Shown here: positions 36,974-45,179 of the stretch, piece by piece
Position numbering within the stretch: position 1 is the stretch's first letter
How the letters are laid out: each line of letters begins with the position of its first letter
NCBI RefSeq assembly: GCF_041154455.1
Contig: NZ_AP028664.1
Coordinates: forward strand, 2,977,001 to 3,041,000
Direction of reading: 5' to 3'
DNA length: 64,000 nucleotides
Origin: Variovorax sp. V213
GTDB taxonomy: Bacteria; Pseudomonadota; Gammaproteobacteria; Burkholderiales; Burkholderiaceae_C
Program-made: the position numbers and the translations under genes
The notes under the pieces: generated by a model
Databases searched by the model: none
Seen by the model: the letters and a program-made list of their open reading frames with translations, nothing else
Told to the model about the DNA's origin: nothing

Positions 36974-37726
36974 GTGACAAACCCCGTCAAGTCCGCACAG
37001 CGGGTACTGGAGCTGCTAGAGTTCTTCGCAGAAGAGCGCCGGCCGACGGCGGTCGGCGTGATTGCTCGCGCGCTCGATTGGCCGCAGTCAAGTACCTCTG
37101 TGCTCCTGAGAGGGCTCGCCGAAACCGGGTACTTCGACCACGACGCCCGCACCGGCATGTACGTGCCGAATGTGCGCATTTCGCTCGCGGCGGCGTGGAT
37201 CCAGGAACACCTGTATAGCGAGCACAACTTGCTGCGACTGATGGAGGATGTGCTCGAAACGACTGGCCATACCGTGATGATCGGGTCGCGGCGCGGGGTG
37301 CATGTGCGCTATCTGCACGTTTTGCAGGCCACGCGGGAGGGGCGCTTCCTGGCCAAGACGGGGTCCCTGCGGCCGCTATTCCGCAGCGCTGCCGGCAAAA
37401 TGCTTCTGACGACTTTGCCCGAGCGCGAAATTGCGATGCTGCTGCGCAAGGCCAACGCGCTTGAGACCGATTCGACGAATCGGCTGGAGTTTGCCGCCGT
37501 CGTGCGCGAGTTGGAAACCGTGCGGCGTCAAGGCTATGCGGTTTCGATGGGAACGTCGAAGCCGGGCGCTGCGGCTCTGGCCATGCTCATACCAGCGGCA
37601 CGGGGTCGGGAGCCGATGACGCTCAGCCTTGGCGGTCCCATGAAGGAAGTGCGCCGAGACCGCGAACGGCTCGTCGCAACCCTGCGCGAAGCTCTTGAGT
37701 CCATCCGCAGGGTTGCGGTGCGCTAG
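36974..37726 (+). CDS. IclR-family transcriptional regulator
   Basis: 250 residues from a GTG giving MTNPVKSAQRVLELLEFF, the usual IclR N-terminus. The winged-helix part includes VIARALDWPQSSTSVLLRGLAETGYF, and the effector domain (about 80-245) has TGHTVMIGSRRGVHVRYLHV, RPLFRSAAGKMLL and a GYAVSMGTSKPGAAALAMLI strand. Upstream in-frame ATG codons (such as 36908) lie before or within the operator-like palindrome, so the GTG is preferred. Divergent from the Bug/ECH/CaiB/dehydrogenase operon, which it probably regulates. Confidence 0.88.
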   Translation: MTNPVKSAQRVLELLEFFAEERRPTAVGVIARALDWPQSSTSVLLRGLAETGYFDHDARTGMYVPNVRISLAAAWIQEHLYSEHNLLRLMEDVLETTGHTVMIGSRRGVHVRYLHVLQATREGRFLAKTGSLRPLFRSAAGKMLLTTLPEREIAMLLRKANALETDSTNRLEFAAVVRELETVRRQGYAVSMGTSKPGAAALAMLIPAARGREPMTLSLGGPMKEVRRDRERLVATLREALESIRRVAVR

Positions 37727-37787
37727 GCAGAAGACCACGCGCCGGCGATGCGCCGGAGATGCATGGCGACTACGGGTCTGAGCTTGT

Positions 37788-38780
37788 TCAGGGAATCAGC
37801 AAGATTGCGCCTGTAGTGGCGCGGTCCTGTGCGGCTTTGTGCGCCGCCGGCGCTTCGCGCAGTGCGAACCGCGAGCCGATTGACGCGCGCACCGCCCCTG
37901 ACGCCATGGCATCAAAAACATCGGTCGCATTTGCACGGAATACCTCCGTACTTGCATTGTGGGGAAACACAGAAGGTCGAGTGAGAAAGAGACCCCCTTT
38001 CTTGTTAAGAAGCTCCGGATCGATGGCAGGCGCTGGCCCTGAGGCGGCGCCGTACAACACCACGAGTCCGAAAGGCGCTGCGCAGTCAAGCGACCCCAGG
38101 AACGTATGCTTACCGACCGAGTCGTATACCACCCGCGCTTTGCGCCCTCCTGTGGCATCGATGACCTGCTGGACCCAATCTGGGTCGCCGTAGTTGATTG
38201 CAGCAGCGCAACCTGCAGCGCGGGCGACGGCGCATTTGGCGCAGGAGCCGGCCGTGCCGATCACCGTGGCGCCGAGTGCAGTTGCCCATGCGCTGAGGAT
38301 CCGCCCCACGCCGCCGGCTGCTGCGTGAACGAGCACGACATCGCCAGCTTTGACTGCGCATGTTTTCTTGACGAGGTACTGAGCGGTCATGGCCTTGAAG
38401 AACACAGCCGCCGCGTCTTCGTCCGTGACACCGTCCGGAATGCGGACAAGCTTGGATGCGGGCACGTTGCGCCGCTCCGCGTAGGCACCTACGCCCGCGT
38501 TCATGTACACGACGCGGTCACCGACACGCAGGTCCACGACCCCTTGCCCTAGCGCCTCGATGACGCCAGCCGCTTCATGTCCCAGTCCTGTCGGCGCACT
38601 CAAGGGATATTTTCCGCTTCGCTGGTAGACGTCGATGTAGTTGAATCCAATGGCCGTCTGACGCAGGCGAACTTCACCGCTGCCCGGCTCCGGCAGATCG
38701 ATGGTCTCGAATTTCATGACCTCCGGCCCACCGAACTTGGCCAATCGGATCGCGTGCGTCGTTGTTTGAAGTGCAGTCAT
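37788..38780 (-). CDS. Quinone oxidoreductase-like medium-chain dehydrogenase
   Basis: 330 residues. Zeta-crystallin/QOR type without the structural zinc cysteines: GFNYIDVYQRSGKYPLSAPTGLGHEAAGVIEALG, YMNAGVGAYAERRNVPASKLVRIP, the NADPH-binding VLVHAAAGGVGRILSAWA and GGLFLTRPSVFPHN. Such enzymes reduce quinones or enoyl compounds with NADPH. Convergent with the IclR gene. It could serve general redox needs rather than a defined pathway step. Confidence 0.9.
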   Translation of the reverse strand: MTALQTTTHAIRLAKFGGPEVMKFETIDLPEPGSGEVRLRQTAIGFNYIDVYQRSGKYPLSAPTGLGHEAAGVIEALGQGVVDLRVGDRVVYMNAGVGAYAERRNVPASKLVRIPDGVTDEDAAAVFFKAMTAQYLVKKTCAVKAGDVVLVHAAAGGVGRILSAWATALGATVIGTAGSCAKCAVARAAGCAAAINYGDPDWVQQVIDATGGRKARVVYDSVGKHTFLGSLDCAAPFGLVVLYGAASGPAPAIDPELLNKKGGLFLTRPSVFPHNASTEVFRANATDVFDAMASGAVRASIGSRFALREAPAAHKAAQDRATTGAILLIP

Positions 38781-38997
38781 GAATAGTTCCTCGCTTGATG
38801 GTAGACCTTCCGGGACCTGAGGATTAGCCTCGGACGATCAAGCCATATCCAAGCACTGGCTGACTCGTCGCCATCATTGAAATCCTGCTGAAGATTAGCT
38901 GCAGAATTCAGCCCGCAAGAGATACATCGCGAAGTAATCGAATATCACCCATATTCACGAGGGCCGCAAGGATGTCGCCACACATTGGAGGCGATCA

Positions 38998-39117
38998 TGC
39001 AAGTCATTTATCCGCACTGCACACGCCCGTACGTTCACACGCATACCGTGATGGCGCGCGCTCGCATCGCCGGCGAGAGTCCTCCTTTCGCACGAAGTGC
39101 GGTCACACGTTTTTGAA
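38998..39117 (+). pseudogene. IS110-family transposase N-terminal remnant
   Basis: From an ATG with GGAGG 5 bases upstream, the frame reads MQVIYPHCTRPYVHTHTVMA, then ARIAGESPPFARSAVTRF and a stop. IS110/IS1111 transposases begin MQV.Y..CAGLDVHK.TVVAC.R, so the spacing matches, but the catalytic-type Asp of LDVHK is Tyr here and only about 39 codons survive. It marks the right border of the catabolic cargo next to the relaxase gene. Confidence 0.7.
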
Positions 39118-39244
39118 GAAAATCGTTTCGTCTTAGTCCCAGCGCGCTGCGGCTGCTCGATTTAAGACTCTCTCCAATAGGTAGAGATCATTCCAGGCCA
39201 GCCCCCTAGGAAGTTGGTGCATGCATCATCACTTGGCGACCCCA

Positions 39245-41206
39245 TCAGATGGCGACGCCTTGACTTCGCCCGAATTGCCAAGTGGCAGACCGGCCGCGCA
39301 CGATTACCGACACTTGTTGTCCAAGTCTGTGTTCGATCACCGGTCGCCACGGCACCAGACTGAAGCTTGTGCCTTCGTCCAGAAGTGCGTAACGGCCGCT
39401 GGCGAGTTCAACATTGCGGCGATAGATCCCGCCGACATGCTCGCCGTCCTGCGCTGGTCTGTAGGGCTGGCCTGTCTGGTGTTGCAAGGCCTTGCCTGCA
39501 ACTGCGAGCTCGCGGTTCCGCAGTGTTGCCAGCAGGTTGCGGGCGAGGATTACGCGCTGGCCTCGGCGCTGGGCCAGTCCATGCCCAGCCAGGAAGTCCG
39601 CCCGCTGCGCTACTGCCTCCCGTACATGCGCACCGAAGCCCTGGGCAACTGGCTGCTGGCCTTTGGCGGCGTCGATCACCAGGCTGCAATCCAGCCAGGT
39701 CGCGCCCATTGCTTTGATCTGCTGCTCCAGGGGCATGTGTGAGCGCAGTTCGACGACGTGCCCAGCGGCCTTTTGCGCATCATGCTGCCGGGCCTTCTGC
39801 AGCAAATCCGGCGGCACGGCCCAGACGCCATCGGCTACACGTTCCACGACGCCGCTGCGGCGCAACGCTTCAAGCCGGCGAACGTGGACTTTAGCCGTGA
39901 CCAGCGGATTCCGGTCGCCAGCCTGCTTCAATTGAGCCTCGTGACTGATCGTGGCGTAGATGCCGTCCCTGGTCGCCGCCACGATGTTGCGGTCTACGGT
40001 TCTCACCTGTGTCGACGGCTTGGCCTCCACGATGGCACCGACGGGTAGCCCGGCCAGGTCGGTGCCGGCCGGCAACTTCAGGTAGTGCGCCCGGCCATCG
40101 ATGCCATCGACCACCAGATAGGGGCGATCATGCAGTTCATCGTCCAGGCCCTTGGCCGCGATGCGCCCGATGACAGGTGAATTCGCCCGCGAGTCCGTCA
40201 CCAACTCCCGCTGCTCGCCCTTCATCGCCCGGTGCATGATGCGCAAGATGTCGCCTCGTTCACCCATGGCGGCCAGGGTCTGCTCCATGCCGGGCGATAG
40301 TTGCCAGTGGTTGGCGTCGATACGTTGAGCAAGCGCCAAGGCCTCGAGCCGCTGCAGCCGGGCACGCAGCAAGGTCTGGCGTTGTGTGCCTTCTGTGCAG
40401 GGTATTTCGGTGAGATCCACGATGTCCATCGCGGCCTGCCGCAGCAGCTGTTGGTCCAGGCTGGTGAAGCGCTGCAGGCCCACCTCGCGCTGCAGGCTCC
40501 GGCGCATCTCGGCTTCGGTGCGCGGCCCCAGCCATTCGGTGGCGATCTCGCTGGCGCGCAGTCGCATGCCGTGGGCCATGTAGTCGGGCGCGATCACCAG
40601 GTCGTGCCCATGGCGCTGGCTGCCCACCCAGCCGCGCAGCACGATGTGGGTGTGTGGGTTGTCGGTGTCCCAGTGGTCCACGGCCACCCAATCCAGTGGG
40701 GTCTCCAGATCGATCTCCATGCGGCGCATCAATTGCCGGGTGAAGCCCCTGAGGTCTTCCAGTTCAACAGCATCCTCCGGCGAGACGATAAATCGGAACT
40801 GGTGCCGATCGCCCTGGCCGCGGTCCTCAAAGCCCTTGAGGTCTGCCGCGTCGGTGTCGGCACTATAGGCTTGGCCCTTCTGGCCGTCACGGGTGACGCC
40901 CTCTCGCTCGATATAGCGCAGGTGCGCCACGACTGCCTTGGCACCCGCGCGTTGGAGCACCACAAAGCGAGACTTGATGACCACGCGCCGCGCGTTTGCG
41001 CCCAAGCCGCGGCCCGCCATACCGGCGGCCACGCGACCCCGGCCGAAGGTCGATGCCGGCCGCGCTCCGCGCGAGCTGGAGGCCTTGGCACCGGACTTGG
41101 AGACGGCCTTGAGCACCTGCGTCACGAAGCCCTTGGACTTCGCCCCGGAACGTGTCTTGGGTGGGCTCGGGCGGACGCGGAAGCGGTCTTCGTCAGCGGA
41201 TGCCAT
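39245..41206 (-). CDS. Relaxase (TraI/RlxS-like, HUH type with DUF3363 C-terminus)
   Basis: 653 residues from MASADEDRFRVRP. The relaxase nicks one strand at oriT and leads it into the recipient. A basic N-terminus is followed by the nuclease region with SRFVVLQRAGAKAVVAHLRYIEREG (nucleophile region) and the metal-binding DNPHTHIVLRG (H-x-H). A C-terminal DUF3363 region runs from about residue 330 to the end (GRSATWQFGRSQGVAI), so the gene is full length despite the nearby cargo border. The start at 41206 is the first codon giving the family N-terminus. Confidence 0.93.
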   Translation of the reverse strand: MASADEDRFRVRPSPPKTRSGAKSKGFVTQVLKAVSKSGAKASSSRGARPASTFGRGRVAAGMAGRGLGANARRVVIKSRFVVLQRAGAKAVVAHLRYIEREGVTRDGQKGQAYSADTDAADLKGFEDRGQGDRHQFRFIVSPEDAVELEDLRGFTRQLMRRMEIDLETPLDWVAVDHWDTDNPHTHIVLRGWVGSQRHGHDLVIAPDYMAHGMRLRASEIATEWLGPRTEAEMRRSLQREVGLQRFTSLDQQLLRQAAMDIVDLTEIPCTEGTQRQTLLRARLQRLEALALAQRIDANHWQLSPGMEQTLAAMGERGDILRIMHRAMKGEQRELVTDSRANSPVIGRIAAKGLDDELHDRPYLVVDGIDGRAHYLKLPAGTDLAGLPVGAIVEAKPSTQVRTVDRNIVAATRDGIYATISHEAQLKQAGDRNPLVTAKVHVRRLEALRRSGVVERVADGVWAVPPDLLQKARQHDAQKAAGHVVELRSHMPLEQQIKAMGATWLDCSLVIDAAKGQQPVAQGFGAHVREAVAQRADFLAGHGLAQRRGQRVILARNLLATLRNRELAVAGKALQHQTGQPYRPAQDGEHVGGIYRRNVELASGRYALLDEGTSFSLVPWRPVIEHRLGQQVSVIVRGRSATWQFGRSQGVAI

Positions 41207-41422
41207 TGCCCACGCTCCAGCGCATTGGGGCGCAATGTCTCGGGAACGGCACGCGCAGACGGCTCGCAGCGATGGCGAAACGGCTCGCGCGCGGCACACG
41301 CGGTCGCAGGTGCGGTGCCGCGCCCAACCCACGTGCAGACTGGACTGGCGGGCGAAGGTGTGCCGGTTCTTTTCTCTTGCCCTCCGTCTCCGCCTCCCGC
41401 ATCTGCTCCCGGCTCCGACCTA

Positions 41423-41496
41423 GCGCCAGCCGCGCACCACGTGCGCAACGCTGCCCGAGGGGCAGCGCTAGTGCAGCGGGTGCTGCACGCTGGCGC
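41423..41496. other. Nested inverted repeats upstream of the relaxase: candidate oriT or structured leader
   Basis: An outer pair GCGCCAGC (41423-41430) and GCTGGCGC (41489-41496) encloses two perfect hairpins: CGCTGCCC-GAG-GGGCAGCG (41449-41467) and GTGCAGC-GGGT-GCTGCAC (41471-41488). They can fold as a three-way junction. The 477-base gap between relaxase and traF (41207-41683) has no other recognisable gene, and relaxase-proximal inverted repeats are common at oriT. No nick-site consensus was recognised, so this remains a candidate. Confidence 0.45.
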
Positions 41497-41683
41497 CGGG
41501 CTCTCTGCACGTCGAAGTGCCATCTAGGCGCAGGATCGGCTGCAGTTGAGCTGCATGTCCAGCGCAAAATTGATCGCAACATCCGCGCACGAGCGGTGCA
41601 TGTTTGTCGCACGAACGGAGGCGTGTCGAAGTGATGTGCCGTGCAAATCCACGCCCGACCGGACTGCAAGAAGAAACTAGACG

Positions 41684-42205
41684 TCATGGCGTACTCCATG
41701 TCAACAACGGCCGCGCAACACCGAGCACTTCGGACGCTGTGATGGGCCCGAAATACCGGCTGTCGAACGACGCCGGATTCGAGTCGCTGAGCAGGAACAA
41801 CTCGCCTCCGACGAGGGCCCGGCACTGCTGCCAGACAGGCAGCGGCCGATGCATGCCGTCATGCGTCCGGGCGGTTGCCACGGCCGCGCCGTCGATGCGT
41901 ACGACCTGTCTCCACGCGCACACCGATTGCGGCGCCACGGCCCCAATACGCTTGAGGATCGGCACGCCAGCCGGCAGGTAGCCGCGCCGCGCGGCCAGCG
42001 CGGCCGCGTCGGCGGAGATCCGCGCCAGCACGATGCTGCCAACGTGCAGCGAGTCGGTGCACCTGATGCCGCTGACGCGATACCAGCCGCGCGGCACGCT
42101 GTCGCTCGGGTTGTAGACGATGGCTACCGGCATCGTCACCACGGCCGGCGCGCACAGCGCCGCCAGGCCGAAGCCCGTGCATGCGAGCAACATGCGGCGC
42201 CTCAT
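41684..42205 (-). CDS. traF: TraF-like S26 signal peptidase (pilin-processing)
   Basis: 173 residues from MRRRMLLACTGFGLAALC. A membrane-anchored serine peptidase of the RP4 TraF type, which matures and cyclises the TrbC pilin. Visible: an N-terminal hydrophobic anchor, catalytic Ser in NPSDSVPRGWYRV and catalytic Lys in PILKRIGAVA, plus GELFLLSDSNPASFDSRYFGP. The start overlaps the DUF2840 stop as ATGA (42202-42205), which excludes the longer frame reaching 42745. Confidence 0.93.
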   Translation of the reverse strand: MRRRMLLACTGFGLAALCAPAVVTMPVAIVYNPSDSVPRGWYRVSGIRCTDSLHVGSIVLARISADAAALAARRGYLPAGVPILKRIGAVAPQSVCAWRQVVRIDGAAVATARTHDGMHRPLPVWQQCRALVGGELFLLSDSNPASFDSRYFGPITASEVLGVARPLLTWSTP

Positions 42206-42732
42206 TGCAACGCTCCGCGTGCGAGTTGCGCGGCATGTCGCTCGGCGGTGTATTCGGGCAACGGCTGGCGCGCGGCCAGCCGGTTGGCGATGGTGCGCCA
42301 GTAGGTCACCGCCACTGCGCATGGATCGATCTCCAAAGCCTCGATGGCGTCGATCACTGCGAGCACCGCCTTGACCTGAGGCTCGCCATCGGCACGCAGC
42401 AGAATGCGCGTGCCAGGCAGGACACCAGCAACACGCTGTGCGTCGTCGAACGGCATCGGTGCCTGCAGCACCATGAGCTGCCAGAGCGCCGTGCCGTAGT
42501 CGTTGCCGATCCACTTCACGCGACAGCAGACCGCACCCGGTTCGAACACGGCAACGCGCCGCCAGCGATCCAGAATGATCTCGCGCACCGGCTTGCCGAA
42601 GCGCAACCAGACATTCACGCGATGCTCGACGAAGGCGAGCGACACCTTCATGAACACGGGCATGTGCGCGGGACGAGACCGCTGCGCGTGCTGAGGCGCA
42701 GGCTGCGCGACACGGACATTCGGCAGCGTCAT
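42202..42732 (-). CDS. DUF2840 family protein
   Basis: 176 residues from MTLPNVRVAQPAPQ. DUF2840 proteins are encoded between the partition genes and traF in Tn4371-type ICEs; their function is unknown. The core has VWLRFGKPVREIILDRWRRVAVFEPGAV and WIGNDYGTALWQLMVLQA. Overlaps of 4 bases at both ends place it in one operon with the small RHH protein and TraF. Confidence 0.86.
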   Translation of the reverse strand: MTLPNVRVAQPAPQHAQRSRPAHMPVFMKVSLAFVEHRVNVWLRFGKPVREIILDRWRRVAVFEPGAVCCRVKWIGNDYGTALWQLMVLQAPMPFDDAQRVAGVLPGTRILLRADGEPQVKAVLAVIDAIEALEIDPCAVAVTYWRTIANRLAARQPLPEYTAERHAAQLARGALQ

Positions 42733-42992
42733 GGCGTTCCCCCATCGAACTCCCGTTCCAGCAACTCGCGCAGCATGTCGGCCGCGGTGATACCGCGCTT
42801 GAACGCAGTCACCTTGATGCGACCACGCAGCGCGGGTGTCACGTCGATGGTGAGACGCGCGGTGTAGACCGATGCCTTCGCTGGCACATCGGACGCGTCG
42901 GCTCGCCGTACCCAGGCTGATGCCGGATCGGTCGCAGGCTTGCGGCCGATCGGCGCACGCCGTAGCGGCGGCGCGGTCGGTGACGCCGTCAT
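42729..42992 (-). CDS. Small ribbon-helix-helix partition-type protein
   Basis: 87 residues from MTASPTAPPLRRAPIG. A disordered N-terminus is followed by a ribbon-helix-helix segment (YTARLTIDVTPALRGRIKVTAFKRGITAADMLRELLE). A small RHH protein next to ParA is the usual centromere-binding partner (ParG-like). Its start overlaps the parA stop (42989-42992), and its stop overlaps DUF2840. Confidence 0.82.
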   Translation of the reverse strand: MTASPTAPPLRRAPIGRKPATDPASAWVRRADASDVPAKASVYTARLTIDVTPALRGRIKVTAFKRGITAADMLRELLEREFDGGTP

Positions 42993-43723
42993 TGCAGCAA
43001 CTCCCGCACCGCCTGCGCGAGCGCCGCGATCTCGCGCGCGGCCGCGCATTGGGGTGCCGCTTCGCACGCGAGCCGGCCCGCAGCCACGCTGTCGGCGAAC
43101 ACGATGCGTTGCGAGATTTCGGCGGGCAACGCTGCGAACGGCTGATCCGCGAGCGCGTTGCGCGCCTCACGTCCGATCACCGTCCCAACAACACGCCGGT
43201 TGACAACGAAGGCCGCGCGCAACTGCGGTCGGAACACTCTCGCTTCGATGACAAGCTGCACCATCTCATGACTGGCCCACACGTCGTAGGCGCTCGGCTG
43301 CACCGGGATCAGCACCAGGTCCGCGGCCAGCAGCGCGGAACGCGCGAGCGCCGCGACCCGAGGCGGACCGTCAATCACGACATAGTCGGCCTGCAGAGCG
43401 ATCTGAGGCGCTTCTTGGTGCAGCGAGTCCCTCGCCAGCCCGAAGACGCCATAGAGCCGTCCCTGGCCGTTCTGAAGGCGACGTTGCGCCCAGTCCAAAG
43501 CTGACCCTTGCGGATCGGCATCGAGCAGCGTGACGCGGCTTCCTGTCATCGCGAGCTCGCCGGCGAGGTGCGTGGCAAGCGTCGTCTTGCCGGCACCGCC
43601 CTTTTGGTTCAGCAGCGCGATCACCTTGCCTGGGCTGTCCTGCCTTTGTGGTCGACGGTTTTCGGGTGCCCCGGCTGAAGCATTGCCTGTTTCTTGGGCA
43701 GCGCCGATTTCTCTTTTATCCAT
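42989..43723 (-). CDS. parA: ParA-family partition ATPase
   Basis: 244 residues. A deviant Walker-A motif (LLNQKGGAGKTTLATHLA, about residue 36) and Walker-B-like VVIDGPP and LIPVQPSAYD regions define the MinD/ParA family. The N-terminal 30 residues are Pro/Gly-rich and not conserved. With the RHH protein it forms a ParA/ParG-type system that would stabilise the excised or replicating circular form of the ICE. The repA gene lies upstream, separated by iteron-like repeats. Confidence 0.93.
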   Translation of the reverse strand: MDKREIGAAQETGNASAGAPENRRPQRQDSPGKVIALLNQKGGAGKTTLATHLAGELAMTGSRVTLLDADPQGSALDWAQRRLQNGQGRLYGVFGLARDSLHQEAPQIALQADYVVIDGPPRVAALARSALLAADLVLIPVQPSAYDVWASHEMVQLVIEARVFRPQLRAAFVVNRRVVGTVIGREARNALADQPFAALPAEISQRIVFADSVAAGRLACEAAPQCAAAREIAALAQAVRELLQ

Positions 43724-43800
43724 AAGTTATGAATTCAGTTAGAGAGTTAAGGAGCCTCGAAACCGTTGCTGGACGTGGCCTGCCGGCCGATCCGTGCGTG

Positions 43801-43857
43801 TGATTACCCGAGGTCTTTGCGGGCGATTACCCGAACGGCGTACGGGTGATTCCCCGA
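43801..43857. repeat. Three iteron-like direct repeats with exact 23-bp period
   Basis: Units TGATTACCCGA (43801-43811), CGATTACCCGA (43824-43834) and TGATTCCCCGA (43847-43857), each start exactly 23 bases apart, lie between the parA start and the repA stop. Regular spacing near two helical turns and proximity to a replication initiator gene are typical of iterons bound by Rep proteins. They could also be partition-complex or operator sites. Confidence 0.75.
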
Positions 43858-43863
43858 GTCCGC

Positions 43864-44748
43864 TCACAGGTTCTCCACAGACTGTTCAACATCTGCTGTG
43901 GATAAGTCCGCATCCGCCATGCCTCGGGGCCAGCTCCGGAAGCGCAGCCAATCGGTGCTCCCGACACGGTCGATGGCAAGCCAGTAACCGGGCAAGGACT
44001 GGCGCCGGACCAGGCGCCGCAGGTGCAGCGCGAAGTCGCTGTACCGCTGCAGGCTGGCGGATTTCAGGTGCAGGTGCCGCAGGTCGAATTTCCAGCCGTC
44101 GTGCTGCTTACCGCCGTGCTTACGAACGAGCCGGTACAGCCAGCGCTCGATGCCGCCTGAAAGCCGGAAATACGCCGGGTCCAGCGTGAGCACAAGCGCG
44201 TTGTCCATGACGCCCGAGAAGAACCAGTCGGCCAGGATCAGCTCGATGCCGTCAGAACGGCCGTCCGACCGCACGTGTTCCTTCCACTCGTTGATCCACG
44301 AGAAGCGATGCAGGCGCTTGCCGCCGCTGAGGCGATCCTGCTGGCGGATCGACGTGGCCACCGTGGTGGACTGCAGCCGGTCGAGCGCCGCCTTGAGCAT
44401 CAGGTAGTCGGTCTGGCCGGTGCTGCGCTTTGCGAAACGCAAGATCTCGTAGGGCGTCGCCACCATGAGCCGCGAGGGTGTAATGCCGTCGTCGCGCGCC
44501 TGCACGATCTGGCTGGCAGCCCAGATCAGCACGTCGGCATCCCAGATGGTTGCGATTCCGTGCTCGGGCACACCTTCGACCGTGAGCGAGATGCCACCAG
44601 CCTCGAAGCGGATCGGCACCGTACGGCGCGACTTCGCCAGCGAGAAGAATGGGTAGGCCATCAGGTCCTGCGCATCGCGCGGGGCCATGTCGCCAGGAAG
44701 CGCGCGAAACAGCGCGAGCTGTTCGCGTTCGATACGCAGCTTGGGCAT
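43864..44748 (-). CDS. repA: RepA-type plasmid replication initiator
   Basis: 294 residues. Matches the replication initiator family carried by Tn4371-like ICEs and related plasmids: MAYPFFSLAKSRRTVPIRFEAGGI, IWDADVLIWAASQIVQARDDGI, TPYEILRFAKRSTGQTDYLMLKAALDRL and a winged-helix-like C-terminal region. In the element it may allow transient replication after excision. The iteron-like array follows immediately downstream of its stop (7 bases). Confidence 0.88.
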   Translation of the reverse strand: MPKLRIEREQLALFRALPGDMAPRDAQDLMAYPFFSLAKSRRTVPIRFEAGGISLTVEGVPEHGIATIWDADVLIWAASQIVQARDDGITPSRLMVATPYEILRFAKRSTGQTDYLMLKAALDRLQSTTVATSIRQQDRLSGGKRLHRFSWINEWKEHVRSDGRSDGIELILADWFFSGVMDNALVLTLDPAYFRLSGGIERWLYRLVRKHGGKQHDGWKFDLRHLHLKSASLQRYSDFALHLRRLVRRQSLPGYWLAIDRVGSTDWLRFRSWPRGMADADLSTADVEQSVENL

Positions 44749-44778
44749 GGTGGCCTCTCCCTGTTCCTGCGGGAGGGG

Positions 44779-45087
44779 TCAGCGCACCGAGTCGCGCTGC
44801 ACGTAGCCCGGGTCCGAGGTCATGCCGAAGGTGTTGCGGTCCGCCCAGGCCCGCAGGTCGGCGACCGCGTACACCACGCGGGCGCCGAATTTGCGAAAGC
44901 GCGGGCCGCCACCGAGCACGCGCTGCTTCTCGAGCGTGCGCGGCGACAGCCGCAGGAAGGTGGCGGCTTCATCGGTGGTCAGGAATTCAGGATTTGTGGT
45001 CGCCACCGCATCAAGCTGGCCATCTACTGGTGAATGCGGCGAAGCGGCGGCTGCCGCGCGGGAGGAAAAAGAACTGCCCAGTGCCAT
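44779..45087 (-). CDS. AlpA/excisionase-like helix-turn-helix protein
   Basis: 102 residues from MALGSSFSSRAAAAAS. The C-terminal half is a MerR-like winged helix of the helix_turn_helix_17 type (EFLTTDEAATFLRLSPRTLEKQRVLGGGPRFRKFGARVVYAVADLRAW). In ICEs such genes act as excisionase or repA/int regulators. GGAG 6 bases before 45087 supports this start over the longer frame. It lies 30 bases upstream of repA on the same strand. Confidence 0.86.
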   Translation of the reverse strand: MALGSSFSSRAAAAASPHSPVDGQLDAVATTNPEFLTTDEAATFLRLSPRTLEKQRVLGGGPRFRKFGARVVYAVADLRAWADRNTFGMTSDPGYVQRDSVR

Positions 45088-45179
45088 GAAGAACTCCATC
45101 GTTGTGGATCGGCCGCGAGCCATTCGCGGTCGGATGGAGACAGTCTGGGGAATGAGGGTGGTGGCCGGCAGGGAGATAT

